The position numbers were made by a program, and so were the translations under genes. Under the pieces are notes generated by a model, which made no database searches, had not been told where the DNA came from, and saw only the letters and a program-made list of their open reading frames with translations. From the NCBI RefSeq assembly GCF_902459465.1, contig NC_047077.1, positions 4,278,001-4,342,000 of the forward strand: 64,000 nucleotides of DNA, written 5' to 3'. Below, piece by piece: positions 9,948 to 20,825 of the stretch. Every line of letters starts with the position of its first letter. Within the stretch, counting starts at the first letter, position 1. Source of the DNA: Asterias rubens. Lineage: Eukaryota; Echinodermata; Asteroidea; Forcipulatida; Asteriidae.

Positions 9948-12000
9948 ACTAGAGGTACAGTTTTTGTTTACTACAAAAACAAGGTGTTCGTGGTGAGTGA
10001 GTGAATGAATTGGTGACAACATTTTACATCATCAATCCAATGACTGGTTAAGGAGTTATGAATGTTTTACAAGTTAAACACCAACTTCCGGTTTGCATCG
10101 GATAAAAGGTCAAATAGGGGTTACTTTTTATGTAGCGCGTGATAAGTTTATTAAGACCTTTTAAATGATGGATGGATTGTAAAAATCCAATATTTGGTTT
10201 AGAAGTTATGTTTTTTTCAAATATAAAGTTTCAACATCCGTTTTGAACCGGAAGGTACTGTCATTATGAGGTCACACTTGGTAGCGTTGGTGATGTCTTT
10301 TGAGTTCTTTCTTTTGACGTATTAATGATAAAAATCAAATCATGTGGTTTAGGATTTTTTTTTTTCAAACATTATATATCAATTTCAAACTTTAACTAGT
10401 AGTCAAGGTCAAACGGGGTCACATATTGTGTAGCACGTGATAAGTCTATTAAGACCTTTCAGATGATGCATAGATTGAAAAAATCCAACGTATGGTTCAG
10501 ATGTTACGATTTCTTTCAAATATAAAATTTAAATATCCGTTTTGAACCGGAAGACAATTTCATCAGGTCACAAATTATAGAGTTAGTAATGTTTTTCAAA
10601 AACAACTAATTTCTGGTTCTGGAGTAATATTTTTTCAAATGATTTATTGTATCTTCCTGTTTAACTGGAAGTCAAGGTTAAATAGTCAATGTTGTGTATC
10701 GTTTCCTAAGTTGTTACATACCTACCCAATGACGTATAAATTAAAAAAAAAATCAAATGTGTGGTTGTGAATTTATTTTTCTTTGACCAATTATTTTCAA
10801 CCTCTGGTTTGAACAAGAAGCCAAGTTTAAACTGATTTCATTTGTGTAGATCCTGACTAGTTCATTAAAACCTTTCAGCTGATGTATGACTTGTAAACAT
10901 ATTATAATTATGTGATGGACTATCTGAAGGTGTACAATGTATCTTATAACATCAATGCAAATGTATTCCTACTTGTAGTTTTGGTGCGAGACGTTGTTCA
11001 TTATCAACTCGATGCTACTAAAAAGTTACAGCGCCCTCTTTCGTTGGACTAAAGAGGGGGAATTCCCCCCCCCCAAAAAAAAACTCACGCCACATCAGAC
11101 ACGCAGAGTCGTCGGCGCTTGCACTGCATGTAGCGTAAACAGCGTGCGTTGTTGATCAAAATGGGGTAAACGCGTGGGTCAATAAGTGCTTTGACGTCCC
11201 TTTTCGACTGATGTAAAGGTCAAAATTTTGTTATTTATGTGCAAAAGATTGAGCGGGATTGCTGTTTTACAATCTGAAACAAAAATTATGTTGAATAGAT
11301 CAGTAGTTTTAAAGACATGAATACGATAAGATTTTATGAAATTTTCAACTTCCGTTTTGCACCAGAAGTATTAAAAATATTGTACGTGTTCTGTGAAGCG
11401 TTTGTCAAACTTTTGACGACCTATCTGATGATGTGTAGATTGTTAAAATCCGAATTAGGGTTCGTAAGTTATGATTTTTACAAATATTAAACTTTGATTT
11501 ATTGTAATTTAATGCCCGATGACGTCATCATGACGTAATTAATTATGTGTTGTCTTGATACTAAGGTTCAACTATTTGAAGAGTTTCAACATTCAATTCA
11601 ATCTCAATCTTGAGTTATTCCGTAGATAAGCTCGAAAGTTGTTTTTTGACGAAAAAAAACGAAGGTGAACTTCGACCCAGGGTAACGACCCGGAAGCTTA
11701 GGTCGTACGATTTTGGCGTTAACTTTTCAAATGTTGCCCCAACCTTGGTCTATCAGATGCAAAAACTTTGAACATCATAGCTTTTATATTCGCTGAGATA
11801 CAGCAAAAAGCAAAAGGTCATTTTCAATTTTAAAAACCCTGTAATTCAACACCTGATGACGTCATCATGACGTAATGACAACTGTGCCGTCCTCTTATTG
11901 AGGTTCAATTGTCTGATGAGTTTCAAGGTTCAATTCAGTTTCAATATTGAGTTATTATCCAGAGAAGAGTTGCGTGGAAGAAGGAGAAGAAAAAGAAAAA
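9948..12000 (+). repeat. 2.08 kb noncoding repeat, tandem copy 2
   Basis: Begins with the same ACTAGAGGTACAG, hairpin (9960-9980) and AAGGTGTTCGTGGTGAG as copy 1, at a distance of 2082 bp, and follows the same order throughout. Differences are scattered substitutions, a deletion near 10600, and a C/A-rich insertion near 11055-11110. TGACGTCA occurs at 11520-11527 and 11857-11864. The purine end (11978-12000) runs into the hairpin array. Confidence 0.8.
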
Positions 12001-12150
12001 ACAGAACAATAACAAGAGGTGTTCGTGCTCATATTGCACGAACACCTAAAAACAGAACAATAACAAGAGGTGTTCGTGCTCATATTGCACGAACACCTAA
12101 ACAGAGCAATAACAATAGGTGTTCGTGCATCAGCACGAACACCTAATAAC
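12001..12150 (+). repeat. Three tandem hairpin units ending the 2.08 kb repeat
   Basis: Three units of about 50 bp each contain AACAATAACAA(G/T) followed by a 12-bp perfect stem AGGTGTTCGTGC/GCACGAACACCT. Stems lie at 12017-12047, 12068-12098 and 12117-12144. Loops are TCATATT in the first two and ATCA in the third. Each is followed by an AA-rich stretch, AATAAC after the last. Confidence 0.85.
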
Positions 12151-12490
12151 AATCTCTAAATGAGTTGGGGTGGTTCTGAAAAGAACCGTTGGATTAACTC
12201 AACGTTTCGATCAGATGCTCTGATCGTCTTCTGGCGAATGCTGGACCCTGATGCTGCATGCTGCTTAAGTACTGGGCGGCGGATCAGCGGTGATGCACGA
12301 AGCTGAAGGCAGGGTGAACTCGATGATGCGTGGTGAAACCTGTTGTGGAGCCTTGGGTGGTGCGTGGGGGCGGGGGGGGGGGGGTGCTCACTGAACCGTG
12401 TCAGTAGGAACAAGCACAGGGGATAGTGAGGGTGTGGGGCCTAGGTGACTGAGGGTATAGATGACCCAAAGCAGTCTAATGGTTGGGGGC
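12151..12490 (-). other. Unassigned segment; possible Penelope-like terminal sequence
   Basis: On the minus strand there is a 'GAAGACGATCAGAG...CTGATCGAAACGTTGAG' pattern (about 12195-12232), a short stem followed by CGAAACGT. I associate this with the 3' parts of Penelope-like elements, from memory only. The rest is G-rich on the plus strand, with a run of 14 G near 12371-12384. An open frame of about 85 codons on the minus strand is compatible with low-complexity DNA and I do not call it a gene. Confidence 0.3.
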
Positions 12491-13122
12491 CTAGGGGGTG
12501 ACCGCGGTCCACTGGGAGGGGACATAACCATCCCTGAATGAACAATTGAGAATATCAGTAGGAGGGAGGCTTAATTCATAAGCAAATTCTTTGACTAGTC
12601 TAGGGGGAATCATGTCAGGACCAGTGGCTTTATTTGCTTTAACCTTTTTGAGTTTGGCAAAAACTTCCCATGGGTATAACTGGGATGCTGGTTTTTCAGC
12701 TGGCAAGTAAGCAGTAAGCTTAGACAAGTTTAGGGGCACAAGATCAGCTGACACATCAAAAAAATTAACATTAATTATGTTAGCAATACTTTTATAATCA
12801 GAACCGTCAATACCGGGAACTTGTATATTCAAATCGGACTTAGCAGAGTTAGTCATAGATTGAACTTGAAGATGCCATTTGCGTGGGTCAGTTTTCTGTA
12901 AATGGCGAACTCTATTAGCATTGAACGATATCTGAGCTTTTTCAATTTCGCTTTTGACCTTGTTACGCAGTTTGCGCCATCTAGCGAAGTTGTGTTCAGA
13001 GAAAGCAATTTGACGTTGGGAGATTAACTTTTTTAAATTAGGAGTTATCCACGGTTTGTCAGAATTGTGAACTTTAATCCAATTGGTGGGAAAATTATTG
13101 TGAGTACCTGTATTCAATATAT
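12491..13122 (-). pseudogene. LINE ORF2 middle part and start of the reverse transcriptase
   Basis: An uninterrupted minus-strand frame of about 210 codons reads from the edge of the BEL/Pao LTR: DKPWITPNLKKLISQRQIAF near the start, RWRKLRNKVKSEIEKAQISF, a linker, then KVKANKATGPDMIPPRLVKE and GYVPSQWTAVTP, the first RT motifs (fingers). A stop at 12491 and loss of similarity mark truncation before the palm. The frame continues directly from the fragment at 19993 once the BEL element and one 5-bp duplicate are disregarded. Confidence 0.8.
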
Positions 13123-13127
13123 CATAC

Positions 13128-13738
13128 TGTACTGTCCTCCTTGAGGTGTTTGAAACCAAAATTAGACAGCCAGCCAAACTCCATTAATAATCGACATGAG
13201 AGTCAGGAAATAGCCTCCAAGCTCCTGTAGTGATTTATTCAAGCTGGGGGTATATGTGATGAACAAGGAGTAAAACTGTAATACAAGAATAGAAAAACTA
13301 TAATGACTACATGTTGTAACGAATGGCTAAAAGAATGCTGAAGCTAAAATGCAATAATACACTGAACTAGACCTCACACAAATGGAAAATTGGCCGTGAC
13401 TCGTGCAGTAAAAACCCACATGCATATCCCCTTAACCAGAAACGATATGTAAGCTAAATGTATACACAAATCCCATGAATTAAAGAGGCCTAAATACCCA
13501 CAAAAACACCCTTTGAAGTCCAAAAACAAGGCAAGGAAAGCTATAAACTTACAGGCAATGCTTCTCGTAGGCGTTATCTGAGAAGGCAGTAGATTGGGAT
13601 GGATTAAACTAGTCACAAAGTGTGAAAATGTCGGAACAAACTTTTGACGGAAAATTGATAAAACGTGATTCGTTGAATGAAAGAACTTGTTGCCAATAGA
13701 GGGCGCAATTTAAAAAACGGATAGATGGATCCAGAATA
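13128..13738 (-). repeat. 3' LTR of the BEL/Pao element
   Basis: 611 bp, matching the right LTR almost base for base. In plus orientation it starts TGTACTGTCCTCC and ends CCAGAATA. Compared with the other LTR, I count roughly eight substitutions and a few short indels, including an 8-9 bp difference near 13255. An open frame inside it (13374-13616) is present in both LTRs but is short and I treat it as chance. Confidence 0.9.
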
Positions 13739-13788
13739 CTCCCCGTCTGGCATCTTTAGTATGGCATAATACAAAATAAACGTAATGT

Positions 13789-16700
13789 TCAGTCCTCTTT
13801 TGGTAGTAGAAGTACGACTTCTGAGATGGGCCTCATGAACTTCTTGACGGTGTCGTTGGACGAGACCTTGACTTCTATCTTGCGGACCTTTCCGTCATCG
13901 CTCACAAAAGCAGAAGTAACTCGAGCCAGTGGCCACTCATTGCGGACGACTTGGTTGTCTTTCAAGAGCACAAGATCTCCCTCTTGCAGGTTACGATGGG
14001 TTTCCGTCCACTTCGTACGGCTCTGTAGGGTAGGCAGGTATTCGCGTTTCCATCGGGTCCAGAACTTACTGGCGAGACTCTAAACCTGCCTCCACTGGCT
14101 CTTGAACAGGTCCTTGTCGGTGAATTCTCCCAAGGGAGCAGGAGCACCAACCTTCTGGGTAAGCAGCGTAGCAGGTGTCAAGATGAATGGCAATTCAGGA
14201 TTGTTGGAGACTGGGATAAGAGGTCGAGCATTGACGATCGCTGTAACTTCGGCCAAGAAGGTGCACAGTACTTCATGCGAGAGGTGAGAGGATTTGCTCT
14301 GTAATAGAATGGAGTCGAGGACTCTCCGAGCTACTCCAATCATGCGCTCCCAAACACCTCCCATGTGTGACGAGTGAGGTGGGTTGAACTCCCATGTGCA
14401 GCCTTGTTCACTCAGGTAGCGCTGCATTCTTGTCTCCTGTTGTTGTTCCTTTCCAAGTTTCAGCTCATTGCAGGCTCCAACGAAGTTGGTTCCGCAGTCG
14501 GATCTAAGCTGTTTCGCTGGTCCGCGGAGAGCAAAAAAACTTCTGAGTGCGTTGATGCAGCATGACGTGTCCATGGACTCTAGGACTTCAATGTGAATGG
14601 CTCTCGTGCTCATGCAAGTGAACAACATTGCCCAGCGTTTGCTTTCAGCGTGACCTCCTCTTGTGCGTCGTGCGATGACTGCCCATGGACCAAAAACGTC
14701 TAAACCAACGTATGTGAATGGTGGAGATGTATTGAGTCGCTCAGGTGGCAGGTCCGCCATCTTCTGTTCTTCCAACTTCCCACGGAGCTTCTTGCATATG
14801 ACGCACTTATGTAGGACTGAGTTTATGAGTCTCTTACCACCGACAATCCATAGGCCGGATGCTCTGATGGTCCCTTCCGTAAAATGGCGACCTTGGTGTT
14901 TCACCTGCTCGTGGTAGTGGCGTACTAGCAGTGTGCAAACGTGGTGGTTACCTGGCAAAATAATTGGGTTCTTCTCGTCACGGTCTAGCTGTGCATGTTT
15001 GAGATGACCTCCCACTCTGATGAAGCCCTCTTCCAAAACAGGATTCAGCTTTGTGAGAGAACTGTTCTTGGGAACATCTTTCTTCTGGTCAAGGTTTGTA
15101 AACTCCCCCGAGTAGAACTTTCTCTGGACTGACTTGATGATAACATCTTTTGCTTGAGCCAGCTCGTCTGGAGTATATGGCTTGTGCTGTCCACTGCATT
15201 TAGTCGACTGACTTGCTGGGTCCATCTTGCGGGAACGAACGACATGGATGAGGAAAGTAACTGCTCTCAGGAGTGAGTTCCACGTCGAGAAACGTTGAAA
15301 GCATTTGCGTGTAAGTGTTGTCATTTTCGTCTGGGTAGCGAAACTTGTCACCTGGGGACGGATTTCTACATCTAGCTCTGGATCAACCAGCTCGAAGGGG
15401 TTCGATTTCTCTGAAGGAGATTGGTTCAGCTTGAAGAGAAATGGCGGTCCCGTGAACCATGATGTACTTGCGAGCTGGGAAGCTGGAATTCCCCATGAAG
15501 CGTGGTCTGCTGGATTGTGCTCTGTAGGCACGTAGTGCCACTGATCTGGCTTTGTTGACTGACGTATACGCTCGACTCTGTTGTGTACGTATACGTAAAA
15601 TCGCTTGGATTCGTTGTTAATGTAACCTAGTACAACTTTACTGTCACAGTAGAATTTCACCGCATCAATTTTGAGGTCTATTTCGTCTAGGATGAGCTCT
15701 GCCATCTCTACTGCTAGCACTGCAGCACATAGTTCCAGTCGAGGTATGGTAGGTTCGGACAGAGGGGCTAGCTTAGCTTTTCCGAGGACGAATCCCACTG
15801 CGGTCTGTCCGTTTTCGTCAAGGGTTCGGAGATAAGCTACTGCACCAATGGCTCTGGTGGACGCATCTGAGAACACACACAACTCGGTTTGCCATACCTT
15901 GGTGAGAGACTTCATGGCGTATGTGCGAGGGATATGAAGCTCCTTCAGCTCCTGAAGCGAATCTCTCCACATCTCCCATTCTTTCAGGCTGTCTTTGGGG
16001 AGAGGTGTGTCCCAGTGGCAAGCATTGGTTGTGAGTTCACGAAGTAGGGCTCTGCCTTGTATGGTTACCGGGGCTACCAAGCCGAGAGGGTCGTAAAGGC
16101 TATTTACCATTGGCTTACCAAATGGCTTGTCGTCGGTCGTCACCTTGAATGTGAATGTGTCCATAGTGAATTCCCAGCATAAACCTAGGCTGCGTTCTAC
16201 GACTCCGCTTTCGCCACCGAGGCCCAAATCTTTCATAACTTTGGCGTGGTCCTCTGGTGGAAAGGCTGCCATCACTGCGGCGTTGTTTGAAGCGATCTTG
16301 TGCAATCGTAGGTTTGATTCTGCAAGTGATGCTCGGGTCCTCTGCAATAGATCGATTGCCTCAATGGGAGTGGGAAGAGACGTAAGTCCATCGTCGACAT
16401 AGAAATGTCTTTCTACGAATTCTCGTGTGTCTGCACCGTGGTCGCTTTCTCCTTCTTGGGCAGCTCGTCTGAGACCGTATATGGCGACAGCAGGAGATGG
16501 GCTGTTACCAAAAACATGAACTGTCATCCTGTAGTTGATGATGTCTTTCGTCAAGTCGTTGTCTCTGTACCAGAGGAATCGCAAATGGTCTCTATGGTCC
16601 TCTCTCACACCAAAGCAGTAGAACATCTGCTGAATGTCTGCGACGATTGCTACAGGTTCCTTCCTGAAGCGTATCAAAACTCCAAGGAGGCTGTTATTCA

Positions 16701-17742
16701 TGTCTGGACCGGTGAGCATCACGTTGTTAAGTGAGATGCCGTCCTGTTGCGCACTGGAGTCAAAGACGACCCTGATTTGGTCTGGCTTCTGGGGGTGATA
16801 AACTCCAAAGGTCGGCAGGTACCATCGCTCCTCTGTGCTCTTCAGTTGGGGTGCAACCTCAGCGTGATGGTTCCGGAACATCTTGTCCATGAATGCGATG
16901 AATTGATCTTTCATCTCTGGTTTCTTGGCCGGGCTTCCATCGATGGACAAACCATAGCGTTGCCCTCCGTCATAACTCATCTTTTCTTTGATGTTGAAGT
17001 GGCTTGTGCATGGAGTGAGAAGTGATGGACGTCCGCTGTCCAGCAGGTGGGTTTTGAAGCTGTTTATGTGGGGCTTGTGTGCGTCTCCAAGGCAAACTTC
17101 ACCGATAAGAACCCAGCCTAGATCGAGTTGTTGGGTGAAGGGGGCGTTGTGTGGTCCATTGATCTGCTGTCTTACTTTATGTACTCTGAGGATGTCTCTC
17201 CCAAGCAATAGCAGAATTTTAGCATTCGGGTCAAGTTCTGGGATTTGGGCTGCTACAGACTTCAGATGAGGGTGATGAAGGGCTGCCTCGGGCGTTGGGA
17301 TCTCAGCCCTGTTGTTTAGGATTTCGTTGCACTCGATGAGTGGAGGGAGATTCAGACTAACTCTTCCATTTGCTGCTTGGATCTGGAAACCGTCAGTCTT
17401 CCTCCCTCGCATTTCTGCGACTCCTGCACAGGTTCTGAGAGAGTATGGCGATTGGCTTCCTTGAATGTTGAAGATATCAAAGAATTCTGACCTTGCCAGT
17501 GACCGGTTGCTCTGATCGTCGAGCATAGCGTACATTGTGACTGCATCTTTGGGGCGGTTGTGTGGACATACTTTCACCAGGCATATTTTAGAGCAGGATC
17601 GTGATGTCAGACCTTTGCCACAAACTTCAGTGCATTGAGAGTTGACTGCAGGTGGGATGGTAGGCTTGATGACTTCCTCCCCGCCGTGCTGTGGTGTAGG
17701 GTAGGAAGTCTTCAACAACCAGGGGGCAGGCCCCGGGTGCAT
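13789..17742 (-). pseudogene. BEL/Pao pol: protease, reverse transcriptase, RNase H, integrase
   Basis: One minus-strand frame of 1220 codons ends at a TAG (14080-14082), then stays in frame for another 96 codons to TGA at 13789. Counting from the first Met: aspartic protease DDQSN at 75-79; RT with catalytic VADIQQMF at 367-374 and YVDD at 448-451; RNase H with FSDAST (624-629), E670, FYCDSK (698-703) and NPADH (743-747); integrase with zinc-site CVIC at 980-983, D1015 in LDVFGPW, D1082 in SDCGTNF and E1132 in WERMIG. All core catalytic residues I looked for are present. The tail after the TAG is the C-terminal domain usual in this family (MRPISEVVLLLP near the end). The internal TAG would remove it. 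Confidence 0.92.
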
Positions 17743-17763
17743 AGCTGTGGTATGGTGGTCACT

Positions 17764-18190
17764 CTAACATTCAAAGCATTTGATTGTGAACTTGCAGTCT
17801 CTTGAGGGATGGGATGAGGATGCACAGCAATTGAAACAGATTCCTTTCTCTCTTAGAAAGGCCTTTCGCTCATCCAATGATTTGGCTCTGAAACCTCTGC
17901 ACTTCCTGAGGGGGTGTGGTTTTTGATGTAGAGGGCAGTACTTATTTGGATCACCTTCCTTCTCTGCGGTGATATCTGTGCTGGTTACCATGGAAACATC
18001 AGTCTTATTAACGGTTACTGGAGGTCTGTTGTTTCGGAATGGAGGTCGGTCACTTCTATTTGGGCCAGTAGTGTTAATGGTGAAGGAAAAACTAGGGTCG
18101 TTTCTGGCCTTCGCTTCGTAGCAGATGAACTCCATGAAGATAGAGAATGGGGGAAAGGACATATTGTGATCGTTCTTGTATTTAGATCCC
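17764..18190 (-). pseudogene. BEL/Pao gag C-terminal part with zinc knuckles
   Basis: A minus-strand frame carries CPLHQKPHPLRKC and then GICFNCCASSSHPSRDC and IKCFEC, a cysteine-rich nucleic-acid-binding region characteristic of BEL/Pao gag. It ends at TAG 17764-17766. Downstream codons (SDHHTTAMHPGP) are in the same frame and lead straight into pol, so gag and pol are one frame split by a single stop. The upstream neighbour is joined only through a frame change in a G5 run near 18186-18192. Readthrough of the TAG is possible in principle, but a plain nonsense mutation is the simpler reading. Confidence 0.8.
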
Positions 18191-18600
18191 CCTCAAAATC
18201 CACCTTTCCTGAAGGTTGTGTGGCAACTTCTCCACAATGGGATTGACACCACGGGCGGTGTCCAAATAGGCAAGGCCGGGAAAATAGCCGTCTTCTTTTG
18301 CAGATTGGACTTCCATTAGGAGGTCTCCGAGTTCCCTCAGCTTTATGTAATCTCTGCTGTAGATTCTGGGGAAGTTGTCCAGTTTCTTGAACAGCGCACT
18401 TTCGATGACTTCTGATGAAGCGTAACACTGTCTTAGCCTTTCCCAAACCTTTTTCAATGCTGCCGTTGGATCGTTGATGTGTACAGCACGGAGTCGTTTG
18501 GCATGCTGTGATGACTCCTTTCCAAGCCACTTCATCAGGAGATCCAATTCTTCACTGGCTGTGAGGCCTAGACCGTTTGTAGCGTTAGTGAATGACGGTC
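18182..18600 (-). pseudogene. BEL/Pao gag central domain
   Basis: From about 18600 leftward, the frame reads through LTASEELDLLMKWLGKES and AALKKVWERLRQCYASSEV to LPHNLQERWIL. This matches the conserved gag region next to Peptidase_A17-type pol in this family. It likely takes part in particle assembly. The frame is broken at both sides: a deletion and frame change near 18600, and a frame change at 18186-18192, after which the stop at 18182 follows. Confidence 0.75.
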
Positions 18601-19295
18601 GTCGTACTGTGTGAGCCCTGTGTTAACCAGCTCACGTCGTGCCAAGTACTTAGCAAAGTCATTCACAGCTGGAGTTTGACCTTGCTCTTCTGAAGATACG
18701 TTTTGTGGTTTGGTGTCTTGAAGGGGTTCGGCACACGATGACTTGGGGGTATCGTTGTTGTGTCTGTGCTGGGGAAGTGGTGATGGTGGTTTTGGGCTCC
18801 GTTCAGGGAATTTTGATGATTAGCGAGAGTTTGACTTGGATAGGCAGATGTAGCGTGCATCATGTCGTAAGCTGGTTCCAAGTTGGGCATGGATGAGTAA
18901 CTGGCATGGAACTCAGCTTGTTGCAACACATAATTGCTAGTGCGTTCAGCGACGTCTTGCCGTTTAAACGATACGCTGTTTTTGCTACTAGGGGCTCTTC
19001 TGTATTCTTCGGCTGTCTCAAAAGCTTCAGCCTCTGCCATAGCTGCCGCCGCCTCTCTATGAAGACTCATAGCTCCCAACTCTGCATCCAATTTTGCTTT
19101 TTCTATTCTTATTTTTGCATCTCTTTCAGCACTCTCAACTTTTAACCTTGCTTCTCTTTCGGCAAACGATGCACAGATGTGTGCTGCCTCTGCCCTTGCG
19201 CGGGCCTTGGTCGCTTCACTTGTAACTGATGAAGATGAATGTGTGGTCTTCGAACTGGTCTGGGACGCACGTTCATCATGTTCTGTTTCGTTCAT
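18601..19295 (-). pseudogene. BEL/Pao gag N-terminal part, coiled coil
   Basis: A minus-strand frame of 210 codons from ATG at 19295. After a Ser/Thr-rich start, residues 26-95 are rich in Ala, Glu, Arg and Lys with heptad-like spacing (RLKVESAERDAKIRIEKAKL), which predicts a coiled coil. The middle has HHHH and Pro/Asn-rich stretches. A frame change near 18680 leads to FAKYLARRELVNTGLTQY, the part that normally joins the central gag domain. A stop and a small deletion follow near 18600. The start is the first Met after the untranslated leader. Confidence 0.75.
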
Positions 19296-19370
19296 GATGA
19301 TTCACAGTAGAGCTGCGCCTTGATCCACTGCCGTAGTTGTGGTAACATCAACAGTTATCTGCCTTTTTAC
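19296..19370 (-). other. BEL/Pao leader between 5' LTR and gag
   Basis: Short noncoding stretch. The primer binding site should lie at its LTR side (near 19330-19370). I could not match it to a specific tRNA end by eye. Confidence 0.45.
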
Positions 19371-19987
19371 TGTACTGTCCTCCTTGAGGTGTTTGAAACC
19401 AAAATTAGACAGCCAGCCAAACTCCATTAATAATCGACATGAGAGTCAGGAAATAGCCTCCAAGCTCCTGTAGTGATTTATTCAAGCTGGGGGTATATGA
19501 CGTCAGTGATGAACAAGGAGTAAAACTGTAATACAAGAATAGAAAAACTATAATGACTACATGTTGTAACGAATGGCTGAAAGAATGCTGAAGCTAAAAT
19601 GCAATAATACACAGAACTAGACCTCACACAAATGGAAAATTGTGCGTGACCCGTGCAGTAAAAACCCACATGCATATCCCCTTAACCAGAAACGATATGT
19701 AAGCTAAATGTATACACAAATCCCATGAATTAACGAGGCCTAAATACCCACAAAAACACCCTTTGAAGTCCAAAAACAAGGCAAGGAAAGCTATAAACTT
19801 ACAGGCAATGCTTCTCGTAGGCGTTATCTGAGAAGGCAGTAGATTGGGATGGATTAAACTAGTCACAAAGTGTGAAAATGTCGGAACAAACTTTTGACGG
19901 AAAATTGATAAAATGTGATTCGTTGAATGAAAGAACTTGTTGCCAATAGAGGGCGCAATTTAAAAACGGATAGATGGATCCAGAATA
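19371..19987 (-). repeat. 5' LTR of the BEL/Pao element
   Basis: 617 bp, nearly identical to 13128-13738. It carries a TGACGTCAG stretch near 19499-19507 that is missing in the other LTR. In element direction this LTR supplies the promoter. No TATA box could be assigned with confidence. Confidence 0.9.
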
Positions 19988-19992
19988 CATAC

Positions 19993-20825
19993 AATATATA
20001 AGTTTTTTCTTGAACATTGTTGCATTTGAAGATATTGCTCCAGTCCTGACTCTGCAGCAAACGGCCAAAGGATCTAATTCCAGAATCATGAAGTGGTCGT
20101 ATAACTCGTGAAGTGATGTTATTGTTACAGTTTCGAAAAAGCGGTTTCCAAATCACACACACGTGGTCACTTGGAGGACAAAGCCGCTGGAGTTGCATAA
20201 TGGTCTGATAGATTAGTGAGGATAAGATCCAACGTCGCATCAGCGCGTGTGTGGAATTTGATTACCTGCTTCAGTCCATTTCCCCGAATAATGGAGTTGA
20301 TGTTCATTCTGTTGAAATCACCGAGGATACAAATTCCGATCTCTGGATAATTAGTGCGGAGATGGTCTATTCTCTGTATCAGGTGACTCTCAAGCAATTG
20401 TTGGCATGGAGAATTGGTTGTTATGTAAACAGCACATACTGCTATGGCAGATACTCCTCTAGGTAGACGTGTCGGTCTCACCAGAACCCATACACACTCA
20501 AGTTCATCAGGAACTTGAACATCAATAGTTTGGACTGGTGTTCCATCCTTTATATAAATTGCAACGCCACCTCCACGACGAAGCTCTCTACACTTAGAGA
20601 ACAAAGAATATCCATTGATGTTTAATTGGTTTTGATGCATACCAGGGGCAAACCAAGATTCGGTGATGACCCCTATGTCCACCTGCTGCTCACGAAAGAT
20701 GATGTCAAGTTCGTCAAACTTGTTTAGCAGAGACTGGGCGTTGGTCATAAAAATAGAGGGTAGCTGAACAGATTTGGTGGAATTGCCATTTCTATGAATG
20801 TTAACAATGTTATTAAAACTTTCAA
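19993..20825 (-). pseudogene. LINE endonuclease domain, split from its RT by the BEL/Pao insertion
   Basis: Minus-strand frame with SLLNKFDELDIIF, GVITESWFAP, LRRGGGVAIYIKDG, a long middle, and ICILGDFNRMNINSI (the GDFN metal-binding site), then TLDLILTN. This is an APE-type endonuclease domain that nicks target DNA. The characteristic E and D/N residues are present in TESW and GDFN. A frame change near 20165 is followed by continuing similarity (IRPLHDSGIRSFG) to the edge of the LTR at 19987. The frame leads on to the block ending at 13122. Confidence 0.85.

Larger units (their letters stand above)
13128..19987 (-). mobile_element. Near-complete BEL/Pao LTR retrotransposon
   Basis: About 6.86 kb on the minus strand with two LTRs, flanked by CATAC at 13123-13127 and 19988-19992, a 5-bp target duplication. 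It holds gag with a coiled-coil N-terminus, zinc knuckles, then protease, RT, RNase H and integrase, in BEL/Pao order. A purine tract (GACGGGGAG on the minus strand, about 13739-13747) lies just upstream of the 3' LTR. The insertion split a LINE open frame. The small LTR divergence suggests a fairly recent insertion, yet the coding region carries several frameshifts and two in-frame stops, so this copy probably could not move on its own. Confidence 0.9.

Noticed and set aside
12190..12240. Hammerhead ribozyme of a Penelope-like element
   Set aside because: The CGAAAC core is present on the minus strand, but I could not find the CTGATGA core at the right distance, so no ribozyme is called.
13374..13616. 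An 80-codon LTR gene (also at 19624-19866)
   Set aside because: Its presence in both LTRs follows from LTR identity. No domain, and no BEL/Pao precedent that I know.
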